A stretch of 64,000 bases of DNA, taken from positions 881,948-945,947 of the forward strand of contig VZSF01002028.1 in assembly GCA_013398295.1 (NCBI GenBank), written 5' to 3'. Positions 12,701 to 24,109 of the stretch are shown here, in pieces. Source of the DNA: Chionis minor (taxonomy: Eukaryota; Chordata; Aves; Charadriiformes; Chionididae). The position numbers were made by a program, and so were the translations under genes. Under the pieces are notes generated by a model. That model searched no databases. It was not told the DNA's origin and saw only the letters and a list, made by a program, of their open reading frames with translations. Within the stretch, counting starts at the first letter, position 1, and every line of letters starts with the position of its first letter.

Positions 12701-14649
12701 ACTCTTGAAATTCACAGGAGCAGTACAAATACTTGGGCTTCAAACCATATCTAATAAGAAACAGCAACAGCTAAAGAGAGCTGGCAGCCTGCAGGAGAGC
12801 ACAGGCTCCTTACAGCTGGAGTCTTGAACGAAAATCTGCGAGGTTTGCATCTGCTCCAGAGCATGCGTGGCCAGCACAGATTTTTAAAACGCAGTGTCCC
12901 AGTGCTTTGCTTGATAGTGTGTAAGGATAGGCACATAGGAGACTTTTTTTTTTCCCCCTCTAAATGAAGTGCATTGTTTCCAAGAGCCCACATTGTAGGA
13001 GGGGGAAGGGAAAAAGGATGGAAATTGGATTAAGTCACTGGGCTTCAGGCCTAAGTATTTCCTGCTTTTTTTGCCTTTCCCCCCCCACCCCCAATACACC
13101 AGTGCTGCCTAGCTCACGTGCTGGGCTGTGGAAGTGTACCCTGGTCCCTGCCTGCGTGCAACAGGCAGCTTGGCAGTGCCATGTCTGGCCTTCGGGGAGT
13201 TCCAGGCCAGCGGGAGCGTAGCTGAGCTCCCGCTGCAGCGCTGGGGATGGGGAATTGTCTTGGCATGGGAACTTATACAGCGCTTGGGCTTCAGCCAGGT
13301 AACGCAGGCAGTGCGTTATCCCTGAGTGCGAGGAGCACTGAATTCATACTTCCTTTATAGCACGGGGTTTCTTTCCATTATCCAGTTTGCTGGAAAACTA
13401 CCTTGTGTGAGGAGATTGTGTTTTAAGACTTTAATGGATGATACAGCTTTCTAACCGAGGAAATAAAGCTGCTTCTAAAAGACCTTGAGTAGAGGAGCTG
13501 CTGTCAGCCGGGAATGTGTGAGCTAATCTGTTGTGGGAAAGGAATGTCTGGTGAAATTGGGCACATCTGCCATGGGTGAGCTGCGTGTGGACACGAGAGG
13601 CGCAGGACACCCACTGCATTCTTCCAGCTAGCCTTTCAGTGCCATTCGCCTCAATATTTCAAATATTTACCTTATTCTTGCATTTTAACGAAGTTAACTA
13701 ATGGTTTTAACTTTGTCCAACTGGAAATACCAGTAAGGAGTAAACTTCTAAAGCCAGAGACCTGTTCCCAAGGGGATTCCTTACACATTCTGCTGCTCTG
13801 GGATTTGGGGCAAAGACCTGCATGAACACTGATGCATCCGTGGTGTGTTTTTTAGAGCCCTGCAGGGGAATTTGCAGAATCCCCCGAAAGGAAATCCGCC
13901 TTTTCAGCGAGAATGCTCATTTGACAAGCTGCCAGTTCTGAGCTAAGCCTCATTTAATAAAGATTTAGTCTGTGGGGACCTGTCAGTGGAAACTGAATTT
14001 GGTGAGAGTGTCTCATTCTTTTCATCGCTGTAGTGCATAGAGGCTTTCAGCCAGCATTATGGAGAGACTAGGGATAAGAACGTCCAATTTAGAGGACCCC
14101 CTTACATCTGGGAACGTTTCCTTGCTGTGTAAGATGGAGATTGCTGAGTTGGTAACAGCTAAGGGAATAAATGGATTGTTATTTGACTTCAACCCAGTAG
14201 GAATCCAGTGTTCACTGCTGATTAGCACAGCTTAGATCTGCATTCATGGGCAGAAAGAAAAAAAAATAATCCAACCGAATTGTTAAGCAAATCCTTTCTA
14301 CTCCATGCTTTCCAGCTCTGGTTTGTGATATGAGGTGCTCTGATGAATTCTAGCACCTGCCCTCGTGTAACCTGCGGAAGCTGAGGTGTACCGATGTACC
14401 CGTGCTATATATTGTTTAACCACAGCTCGCAAAACTCTGGCAATGAGTGTGTTGCTTGTCAGTTACTGCAATAAACCAAGTAGCAGCAAGGTTGTGTCTT
14501 TTCGGCCTCGGCACTGGTGGTTTCTGTAAATTGGACCAAATATAAAAGCAGCGTTGACAGCCTTTAATTATTAAGTAAGGGGTCAGAATGTTAGTATGGA
14601 GGAAATTATGATGAATCTTTAATCAACCTAGCCTTGTTCTCAGCCCTTG

Positions 14650-14876
14650 CCTGCGCAAGGGCACTTGAGAAATTAATCTGAATTAACTGAAGGAATAAAT
14701 TCAAAGCAGATTAGTTAAACCACTTTAAATGCACTAAAGTGAATTAAACTACACTGAATTAAGGCCATTCTAGTTAAACTACACTAAAACCCTGTGTGAA
14801 TACTCATTTGTAATTAAAGTGGCTTTAGTTCACATCTCTAATACCAATTAACTGTGGAATGCCCTTGCCTGTGTAG
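14650..14876. repeat. Ancient palindromic MITE-like element
   Basis: The ends carry GCAAGGGCA at 14655-14663 and its reverse complement TGCCCTTGC at 14860-14868. Inside, GTTAAACCACTTTAAATGC near the left end pairs with TTAAAGTGGCTTTAGTT near the right end. The interior is built from repeated AATTAA and TTAAACTACACT words. The overall structure is a diverged palindrome of about 227 bases, typical of an old non-autonomous DNA transposon. I cannot assign a family. Confidence 0.45.
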
Positions 14877-17130
14877 ATAGCATCTGTGCAGAAGCCTGTT
14901 TGTTTAACCGGCTTGGTTAAATACATTGGAGCTATGTAGTCATGCTAGGAGATGTTTCAACTGTAGATCTGTTTTATTCTAATGTGTCTCCTGTATTGTC
15001 TTAAGGTGATCAAAAAAAAAAAAGTCATGACAAAATCCTTGGCATCTTCTCTTTTCCAGAAAGGCAAGCCAATGGCAAAAAGAAAAAAAAGCTAAAGGCA
15101 AAGTGTTGGCCTATATTGCTTGTGCCAGTGTGGGCTTGCCCTAAAAATATAAGTAAAAAAATATACTGCATTCCCTTACAGCATGCTTTCTCCTGGAGAT
15201 ATCTGAATAAGGAGATGAGACAGTGGAATCTGTCCTCTGTTGCCATGGTGCTCTTCCATGCTGCTGCGAGGGATCCCTCGCGAAGGAGAATACATCTCAG
15301 TACCGTGGGAAAAGCCTCTTCCACACGTTTCCTGCCCGGCCTTGCTCCTCTGCTGTGTTGAGTACAGTACTTGGCCTGGGAAGGCCTGTCCCCCGGGCAG
15401 AGGAGATAGGGATGGTTTAGTGCTGAGATCAGCAGTGGTTTCCACATCCTCCCCCCACGGTTACATTTGCCAGTACGTGGTTGGCTGCATTCCCTCCCAA
15501 AGCCTGCATCCTTCTGTACAGGCTGTGGGATGAACGACATCCTGAGACACTCAAGTATCTCAACAAACACCACATACAGCATTTTTCAGAAATGAAAATT
15601 GAGTCTCTGAAAACACAGCGTGTTCGGAACAAGTCGATGAGGAGGTCAGAGTGTGTTCCTCGTGTTGCTAGCATTGCAAAAGGAACGGGTTTGGTAGGAC
15701 GTAGTTACTTACTGTGAGTACGTAAGCTTCTTAGAGATGTCCTGAAGTCTGCAAAAAAAACCCCGGTGTAGGAAGTAGTGTAGGCATGACACTATCCCAC
15801 AGCAGTTTCTTTTCTTGCTAAGAAGACTTCCGTCCTTCATGGAATAAATAGAGATGAGTGCTCCTTTGGCAGCAGCCCAGTTTGCTTCATTTGTTCTTCT
15901 GGGTGAACGTTTTTCTCTTCCCACACTCCTTTAACCTCTTCTCTCTGTTTTATTATCACAATTTCAATTTGCTGCATGGAAATCCAGGAGGAGCATTAGT
16001 TGCAGATTCAGTGGAAAGCTTTCTTTTGGCAGAAAGCTAACTTAAAGGTAAAACTATAAACAGTTCTCAATCTGGCAATGATTAAGACAGCTGTGTTGTT
16101 GAGATGCTCAAAAGCTGTAGCTTTTTTTTTGTTCTGTGGGGTGAAATTGCGAATTTTTAAGATTAAATACTTTTAAAAATTATTGATGGGAGTTAAAAAG
16201 CAGGCTTTTCAGAAACCACCTGAAGGTTTCAACTTTAATTTCAAGTTTTTTTAATAACATTTTAGCGGGCTTTCTAACTCATAGTAAAATAGTAGTGCTA
16301 TCCAGAAATGGCTATCGCCTATTGCATGTGAGGAGCTGCTCACTACGTCATGCTGCTGTTAGTACAGTTAATGTGTAAAGAATGTGGCCGCTGGAAGTTG
16401 GATAGGTTGAGTTTGGTAAAACTTGTACTAATAAACACATGGATTATTTTCCCATGCGTATTCAGAATTAACTTTCTAAACCTGTTCTGCTGCCAGGACT
16501 TCTTGTGCCAAGTAACCCTCGTGGCAGAGGGGAGGTGGTGGTGCAAGGAGGTGCCTGTCCCTGAGCCAACGCTCCTCTGTCCGGTCACAGAGTGACAGAC
16601 AACCAGCACTTAAGGCAGTGCTAAACCTTGACACTTTGGTGAACAGAATTCAGCTTTTACCTCCTGCATTACAATGCTTTGTGGCTTTATTTAGGCTTTC
16701 CATTCTAAGGAAATATACTCAAATGTATCTCGTCTATACTTTCCTTGTGTTATCTATCGCTTCTTTTTGTGTCTTCGTGTGTGTAGGATGGGATGGAGCA
16801 TACGTTCCCTTTAAGGGCGGTTTCAGCGGCTAAAATTAGCCTTCCAGGACCAGAGTGATCAGAGATATGTTCAGGTAATGAATGCTGTGGATCGCTGTTT
16901 GGAACTTGCGCTCTGAGGGCTGAAACCAGCTGCCTTGTCCAGAAATTTTTCATCCAGTAGACGCGTATATTGGTTGAATCGATCCACGGTAATATAAGGT
17001 GTGGTCTCAGGCACCAAAGATTGTGCTGACTGAAGGCTGATCTACGTATACATCCTTAGGTGTAGTCTCAGTCCCTGTGGGTACCCTTACACCCCGTGGA
17101 AGAGCTAACCGGCTTTGGCTGTTTTTGCAG

Positions 17131-17241
17131 GAGATGTTTTTGCCATTCCCTGTGTTTCCTCCTGTGATGGTGCCCCTCTCCGTGCCTGGGGAACCTAGAT
17201 ATTTTCTGCCCCTTTTTTGGCTGCTTACTCCCATGGAGAGA
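17131..17241 (+). CDS. TTYH3: Candidate in-frame cassette exon in TTYH3 intron 1
   Basis: A pyrimidine-rich acceptor (GGCTGTTTTTGCAG, ending at 17130) and a perfect consensus donor (GTAAGT at 17242-17247) bracket 111 bases. These are 37 codons without a stop in phase 0, the same phase as the intron 1/exon 2 junction, so inclusion would keep the frame. The translation is hydrophobic and proline-rich (starts EMFLPFPVFPP, ends LLTPMER) and has an ATG at its second codon. I recognise no tweety family counterpart. Introns contain many such decoys, so this stays a candidate until RNA evidence shows splicing. Confidence 0.2.
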
Positions 17242-18419
17242 GTAAGTACTGTGGATCCTGGCAGCTACGCTGGAGTTGAGAGAGGCTGTTAGCAGTGCAG
17301 CAGGCTGTCGAGCACCGTGCCTGCACAAGACTGTTTTCAGGTTTCATGGGGCCTTTCCAAACTAGCAATGCTGCTTGTGGTTACTTTCCTGTGTACTGCT
17401 ATTAACTTTTGTTTTGAAAGTGCTTCCTAACACTGTAGCTTCGTCTCCTGCCAGGCTGGCTGATACCGCTTGGATTTACGCTCATTTTCGGGGACTGCTC
17501 TGTCTCCACTTCTGCCATTAGTGTCAGCACAGTGGTAAAATGTTGCTCCTCCAAGTTGTCTCCATTTTCCTGTAAGGGCAGTTCATGCATCATTTGCTAT
17601 AAGGGTTCTGATAGCTCAGCAAATGTTTGAAGACGAATTGATGCTCTTTTGTGGCAAAAGGCCCAATGCATAATTTTACATTTACTTGCGATAATGTGGC
17701 CTTGGATAACAGAGTCCCAGATTTACTGTTGCAGGATAGAGTGTCTGAGGGTTTATCCAGCATCAACCCCCCTTTTTTTGAAATACTGTCATTTAATCCT
17801 GACAAGCAGGCACAGGCATATCTTTGGTTGCGACCAGGCTTTCACTGCCAGCCAGTCTCTGGGTCCTAAACTGACTCATCAGTCAGAAAGATTAATAACT
17901 GCTCTGCTGGATGATTTCACTTGTTGTCATGGCACATATCCATTAATGGAAAACAAATATTCTCTGGAAAATGAAACACAGATCGTGATGTAGTGGCCAG
18001 CCAAGTCCTTTCGGCCAGATGCATAAATAAAAGCATATATTAAGTGTCAAGAACTTCAGGTTGCTTGCTGCATGGCAGTCTTTTAATTTATTTTTTTTTC
18101 TCTTTTCAGTATTTCCTTTTTTTTCCCTTTTAATGGGGGCTGTTCCCCTGCATCTGGAGCTGCAATGTGAATTTTTTTGCTGATAAAGATTTGTTGGGAG
18201 GATGTTTTCGGCTGGGTTCATCTTTCCAGTGGTAATGCCTTTTAGCATGTGCGGGAAGGTTGAGGGTGTGAAGAAAGAAGTGCAGGCGAGCGGTGCAGGA
18301 AAGCTTTGCATTACAGCAGCCTGACGTGTTTAAAAAATAAAGACTATCCCCGAGGAGCTTTGGTATGCCAAATGTGTTAGTTAAATTAGTATTGAGTGCT
18401 TGTACATGGCAGACCTTCA

Positions 18420-18880
18420 GAAGTGGGAGAACGTGGGGCTCCGAGCGCAGCTTCCCTCTCGCAGGCCCCTTTCTGCTCGGGAACGCAAACGGCGCGCACA
18501 CCATCTGGTGTAATCATGGGAAAGGGAGACGAGGCTTTTTCCCTTCCAGCTTGGCTCTTCTGTCTTAAAGATCCCAAAGTTCACTTTCTACATGGGGACC
18601 AGGTCCCTGCTGTTTAGTTTGGGACAGCAGCACCTGGAAGCTGCCCCCATCCCAGGCGCTTGGCGGGCATCGGGTGGGTTTTGAAGGCTGGGGAAACAAG
18701 GGGCGCGTGGCCGCATGGAGCGCCTGCGGTGCAGCAGTTTGGTTTGACCAGCGTGAATCCCGTTACCTACGGCTGACGGGCCCTGCAGTCTGTCCTTGCC
18801 GGCGTTTGCATGGCTGGGAAGTACGTTGTGTGGCTCCTGGAGTTGGCCAGGATGATAACTGATCAGGGAGCGCCTGCGGA
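18420..18880. promoter_or_regulatory. CpG-enriched segment in intron 1
   Basis: Two CpG-dense patches lie here. One is around 18430-18500 (CTCCGAGCGC, GGGAACGCAAACGGCGCGCA). The other is around 18655-18880 (GGCGGGCATCGGG, GGGGCGCGTGGCCGC, GCGCCTGCGG). They stand out from the AT-rich surroundings. Short open frames here look like composition effects. A regulatory role is possible but rests only on CpG content. Confidence 0.2.
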
Positions 18881-20138
18881 GCAGAGTCGGGGGGATAGAA
18901 GGCGAAGAAGCCTATGAAGAGCCGGTTGCTACCAAACCCTGTTAGAAACAGTCACCAGTTTTGTTGAGAATCTTACTTCAGTTGTGGCATTCTTTGTTTT
19001 ATTTCTTTGACTGGGAGGAAGTTATTGTTTTGGTTGGTTGGATGCGTATAAATGTTCCTTAAGGACTTTTTGCATGAGGAGGAAAAGAGATACTGACTTA
19101 AAAAACCCAAACCTTTGTTTTAGGTTTGCTGATAAAGATCTATGTTTGCCTTCCTGATATTGGGGCAGCAGTAGGTGACTTAGGCCCTTCCCAGATATTT
19201 AAGTAATCTCTAATAAGTTGGCATTTGTCACCACTACCAAGGGTTTATCAAAGAAAACCCCCTTAGGGGTGAAATAACATCCTTTTACTTGATTCATTCA
19301 TATGGGAAAGTGTGGCTGGATTTGGTGTTAGAATAGATTTTAGATTTTTTTTTTTCAATACTTTACTAAATTGGTTTGCTTTTTTTTTTTTTCAGGATTT
19401 TATGAATAAAAAGAAATTGGAAAAGATTTAAACACTTATTGCTTCCCTTTCCTCCCAGAAACATCTGACTAGAAATAGGTATAACAGTAGTTCAGCTTGT
19501 GATGGCTTCAAGCCAGCGCGTCTGTAGCATCCCTGTTTGTTGTACCTATATATGTGGATGGTATATGGAGGGATTTAGCATTTATTCTAGGTCTACCTTG
19601 AACAGAAGCATTGCACGGGGATTCATTATTTAAAAAAAAAATAATCAATCTCACGCGTATATATTAAATTCCACCCCCTTTCAAACCCACTCATGCACTT
19701 GGATTTCTAATGAATAAGCCTGCATATTTATTCATGAAGATTAAACAACTGTACAGATAGAGGCAGCTGGCTGAACCATCTTTCTTATTTTTATTTTTTT
19801 TTCTTTAAATCTGCTGACCTCTGTTCAGGAGTGAAGAGGAAACCCTCCCTGATTCACCGAGGCTGTTTGCAGACTGGGACAGACAAAATGGCTCAGCTGT
19901 TTACTGCTTCGGTACAGAACATGGTTTCGTCAAGTGGGATGCAGAGAGGGGAGAAAGTGGGGCTAAAAATCTCCTTTTTATGTTTCAAAAGTATACAAAA
20001 GCCACAAACCAACTTGTTTTCATGGCATGCCTTCAGCGCTGTCGTATTGCAGAGCCCTCGAGCGCCCGGGCCCTGATGCACATCCCCTGCTCCGGCGGCG
20101 CCGTGGTCAGACGTGACGTCTGTCTCTGTTTCCCGCAG

Positions 20139-20308
20139 GCCCTGTTGCTGTTGGGTGGCATCGCTCTTTCCTGCCTGGCTCTGGACCTGCTCTTCCTCCT
20201 GTTCTACTCGTTTTGGCTGTGTTGCCGCCACCGGAAGAGTGAAGAACATCTGAACGCTGACTGCTGCTGTACGGCATGGTGTGTCATCATCGCAACTCTG
20301 GTGTGCAG
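20139..20308 (+). CDS. TTYH3: TTYH3 exon 2 (first coding exon in window)
   Basis: Acceptor TTTCCCGCAG ends at 20138 and the donor is GTACGG. The exon starts in phase 0 and ends in phase 2, giving 56 residues plus two bases of a split Ser codon. It encodes the start of the tweety homolog core: the first membrane helix (ALLLLGGIALSCLALDLL, residues 1-18 of the visible part, continuing to about 23), the juxtamembrane FYSFWLCC and basic RHRKSEEHL stretch, the DCCCTAWC cysteine cluster, and the beginning of the second helix (VIIATLVC). This is the most conserved part of the family and matches TTYH3 rather than TTYH1 or TTYH2 from memory. TTYH proteins are plasma-membrane proteins first described as large-conductance anion channels and linked to volume-regulated currents; later cryo-EM structures of dimers showed no clear pore. 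The donor is the weakest in the gene. Confidence 0.95.
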
Positions 20309-22158
20309 GTACGGCCGATGCCTGGAAGGGATCTTCCCTGTCGCGCGGGGTGGTGGCCCGTGTGTGCGTTTCCACACTCGGTATGCTGCGTCTGTAGTTC
20401 GTCAATGGTGGCAGTAATCTCTCTTTCCGCTTGGTATATGTATGTTTTAAATATCTGTAATGTATTTTCTTCCTTTCTACCACTTGTTCAACTGCCTAAT
20501 GGTTTGAGCAAAGTGGAAAGGAATAGCTAATGTGCTGCTCTTGATGCTTTGCAAGTGGTAAATCAAGGACACTGTGTCCTGGGAAGCTTATCACTTAAAT
20601 AGGATGGACACGGTTGAAATGTTTATTAGGTCTGGATGGAGATTTCTTAGAATCTGGTGCCCAAAAAGAATTGGCCACGTAGGAGAGTAGATTAGGAAGA
20701 AAGAAGCACAGATTATTCTTTTGGCTTTGGAAGTATTGGTGTTTGACGGGGGTGGATGTTCAGATTTTGCAGCCTGTGTCGGTCACTGCTGCATGTCATT
20801 ATCTGTACCCAAGTGCCATCTCCAGGGGTTGCAGTAGTGCTGCTAGTGTCAGCAATGTTTCATGTAATGACTGAGCAATAGAAAGCTTTTGGCGGTGAGG
20901 TGAAAAGAAGAGGGTTTCTGAAAAACAAGAAAAATTAAGTAATTATTAGAGAACACAGGCAGTAGTTAATCAGAGAGAACTTATGTTTTGTTTGTTTTCT
21001 GGGGCTTTGGTTTGGTTGTTTTTGTGGTGTGTTTTTGTTTTGGGGTTTGGCTTAAGGTTTGTTGGTTTTTTTTCAGTCAACACAGATGAGGATTCCATTT
21101 CCTAGAAAGTTAAGGATGGGGCATCTGAAAACAGTGACATGTTCACTTCCATGTTCTATGGAAGGAACCTTAGGTTTAGTTTGTTTTGACTTGGGCAGAA
21201 TGAAAACTCTGAGCTCTATGGATGTGTGCCCTGAGATTGAGCACTGTGTTTCTTAGCAATTCCAAGCATTATGGTACGTGAGATCTTTTTAGAGGCGAAT
21301 GTGTTCCTTGAAGGCCAGGCCTAGCTGTTGAAGGGCTGGACTGCGCTGCTAACGCATTGGTGTGTTTGTTCTTTTGAGGCACCTACTTAAGAGAACAGAA
21401 AACCCCTGAAGTGCTGGAACAAACACTGCAGAGCAGACATTATGCTGTAAGTTTGGCAGCTGGGGATGGATTTGCCTGGAGAGGCAGGGGCTCAGTGTGG
21501 AGGAGGAGAGCCAGCACACTAGCAAATACTGCCATCTTCCCTGGGAGCTCATCCGTGCTTTCCTGACTGCAGATAGGTGCCTGGAATAGAAAAGCGGACT
21601 AGAAAACAACTTGCAAAGAAGAAATCTCAGCCTCAGACACCTTTCTTCGTAGTGATCTCAAGCGCTTCAGCTGCATCCGTTCCGATCTGCTGAAAGTGCT
21701 GTGGTCCTAACCCTTTCTTACAGAAGCTCTAGCTGATGCTATTTATAGTTGTGCTGCTGCTGCTACAGGCTCTTGTTAGCTATTGCTGCGCAGCGTATGT
21801 GTCCAAGGCAGCTGCTGTAAAGTGTGGTAGTTGTGTTTGGTTTTCATTGCAGAAAGGGTGAGAAAGGAGGTATTCTGCACATCTCCCAGCGCGCGCGTGA
21901 GACAGCTTAAAGTTGGAAGGTCAGCGTATAAATTCTGGTAAACTTGATTCAACTCCCACTCAAGCCTGCAAGCTGGAAAACTACTTAAGCTTCCTCAAAG
22001 TGTGAACTATTGGTTTTCACCCCTACTGCACCATTGGTTTTAGCAAGTAATAAATGCAGGAGTATCCTTAAAACTAAGATTCTGCCTGAATCTACAGTGG
22101 TATTGGATGACTGTTTGTCTTGACCTTTTTAATTACGCTTTAAATTTGCAGTCTGCAG

Positions 22159-22345
22159 TTGGCGCGCTTGACGGGCAGCAGGTTGGGGCCATCGGTGGTG
22201 AATGGAGGCGCTGCCCAAGCGCTGCTGCTCTCCTGCAGAGCCGAGGCCGGTTTCCTGCCCCTCTTAGAGCAGCTGGATGTGACGGTGCGCTTGAACGGAC
22301 GCCTCTTGGCGCTCCGGGCTCAGCGTCTGGCTGGGAATGCAGATA
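22159..22345. promoter_or_regulatory. CpG islet in intron 2
   Basis: Roughly eighteen to twenty CpGs lie in under 200 bases (GGCGCGCTTGACGG, GACGGTGCGCTTGAACGGACG, GGCGCTCCGGG). The borders with AT-rich DNA are sharp on both sides. A 71-codon frame, open from TTG at 22159 to a TGA, crosses it behind a TTTGCAGTCTGCAG acceptor-like sequence, but no donor follows and I recognise no protein family. It could be a methylation-free regulatory islet, an unannotated exon, or a fragment inserted from GC-rich DNA. Confidence 0.3.
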
Positions 22346-24079
22346 CGGCTTCTGACACGCAAGGAGTCTGATCTCTGCTTGCAGGAAGTCCCAGTTAGAC
22401 ACCAGTAGTTAAAGATTAGTCTGCTGGATATATGCTATCCTAGCTGTGCGTTACACGTAAGGGAAGTGCCAGACTGGCAGATGCTGTTGTGTTTCAGAGT
22501 GCGAGGGAGCAGGGCTATTCCGAATGTCTGCCTGACGGTAGGCTGAGCCGGGAGGGAGTTTGCACCACCACGTGCAAGGGGAGAGAAGTAGCTTGGATGG
22601 TGAAGCAGCGAGAGGTTCCAAACAGCAGCTGGTCTAGTCTGAGAACCATAAAATAGACTCTTGTCTTCCTAGCTGAGAACTAGTTAACTCTGGTTAAGTC
22701 CACCCATGCCTAGTAGATAGTTGCCTAGATAGTACTTAACCCCAGCGGACTGTTTGCACTGTGAAACCTGCTGAGTACTGCGGATCACTGTTTCCTCATG
22801 GCTCGATATTTCCTGCTGAGCAAAAGGGAGGATGCTGAGCCAGCAGGAAGGGGTAACTGGTTAACAGGACCTCTCCAACAAGATGTCTCTCCAAACAGTC
22901 TTCACAGTTGCTCTTGCCCCAAAGATGCAGGAATGATTTGCCCAAATTATTCCTGGAATGCTTAGCTCATTTCTAGTCCAATTTTGGTCAGTTTCTGCAT
23001 GTGGGGAGTTGTCCTATAAATCACCTCATCCACCGGTTAGGTGACCCTAACTCTTCCAGAAGGGAGCTCGGCTCCAAGGGTGGGTAGGAAGCTTCATGGA
23101 GAAGGTACCTGAAATAAACGGGTACAAAGAGATGGTGAAAACTTGTTTTCTCAAGTGCCAGTAATAACGCTTTCCCCTAGTGTGGAAGTGCAAGGTGGTA
23201 ATTAGACAGACCAATTAACATTCCTCCTGAGAACACGAAGTCTAAAAAGGGCTCTCCTTATGAAGTTCCTGTAATTAAAGCTGACTTGGTGTAGTTAGGT
23301 TATTCATTTCTAAGGATGTGATGTGAATGGCTAGTGTTCATCTTTTCAGACTGGTGACTGGGTGCCCAGAGGGGTTTTCACTGTGTGTGTGTGGGTATTA
23401 CAACGGGAGGATCTCCTCACCAGAATGAGCATGTATATATGCTCACTGTATCAGATTAACGTTCTACTGTTCATGTATACTTTGCATAATCCAGAAAATG
23501 GTTTTTTTGTGGGTCACGTTGCCAGCTAATTTGGAAGTACACTGGATTATTCTCTTCTGGTTCTTTATCAAGGGATGTCCTAAGCCCACATGGCTCTTGC
23601 ATACAAACAAGAGGAAAGCTGTGCTCCAGCCTTGAATTTCTTGAGTTGCTGAAAAGCGATACTGAAGTATATGTACACAACCTGCAGTACTTTAAGTCAT
23701 ACTGTTGTATCTGTAGGAATATGTAGAATCATGGCATCCTGCTCTTCTGTCTCATGTCATAGAATTCTTTGAAGAGATGGCGTAGTGTACGGTTTCTCTC
23801 TAGTGTGTTTCTGTGGGTGTGCACTGGGGATGATAGTGTTAATTTCAGGTGGGCAGTGTTTTCTTGACTTAGCATAAGTGGGTTTGCTGAAACTTACCAA
23901 AATGACTGAGTAGCCAAGTAGCTTTTTTAAATGCAATATCAAACAGCAGGAGCAACTTTTTAAATGGCCTGTAAGAGCTTGGAAGATGGATTTATATTTT
24001 TTTTTAAGATACTTATTCAATAATACAAGTGAGAAGGAAGGCAGGGAAGAGGTGGGGGTAGCGGAAGCAACACGAGACT

Positions 24080-24109
24080 GACACAAGTAGGTTTGACACA
24101 AGTAGGTTT
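24080..24109. repeat. Perfect 15-bp tandem duplication
   Basis: The unit GACACAAGTAGGTTT occurs twice head to tail with no mismatch. It is probably a recent replication-slippage duplication in intron 2, with no sign of function. Confidence 0.85.

Larger units (their letters stand above)
1..20138 (+). other. TTYH3: TTYH3 intron 1 (3' part), non-coding
   Basis: No coding exon could be recognised before 20139. Exon 2 opens in phase 0 directly at the first membrane helix, so the roughly 40-45 N-terminal residues of tweety homolog 3 must come from an exon that is not here. I searched the translated frames for the conserved N-terminal segment and did not find it. The stretch is therefore read as the downstream part of a very long intron 1; part of it could also be 5' flanking DNA if the first exon is non-standard. 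It contains two CR1 copies, two MITE-like inverted-repeat elements, a 76-bp foldback, several CpG clusters and one exon-like block, each listed separately. Elsewhere I see only unstructured intron sequence with short poly-T runs. Confidence 0.7.

Noticed and set aside
15025..15582. 185-codon minus-strand frame in intron 1
   Set aside because: No domain; its frame is overlapped by several other open frames of similar quality.
19893..20483. 196-codon minus-strand frame over exon 2
   Set aside because: Shadow of the conserved exon 2 coding sequence read on the opposite strand.
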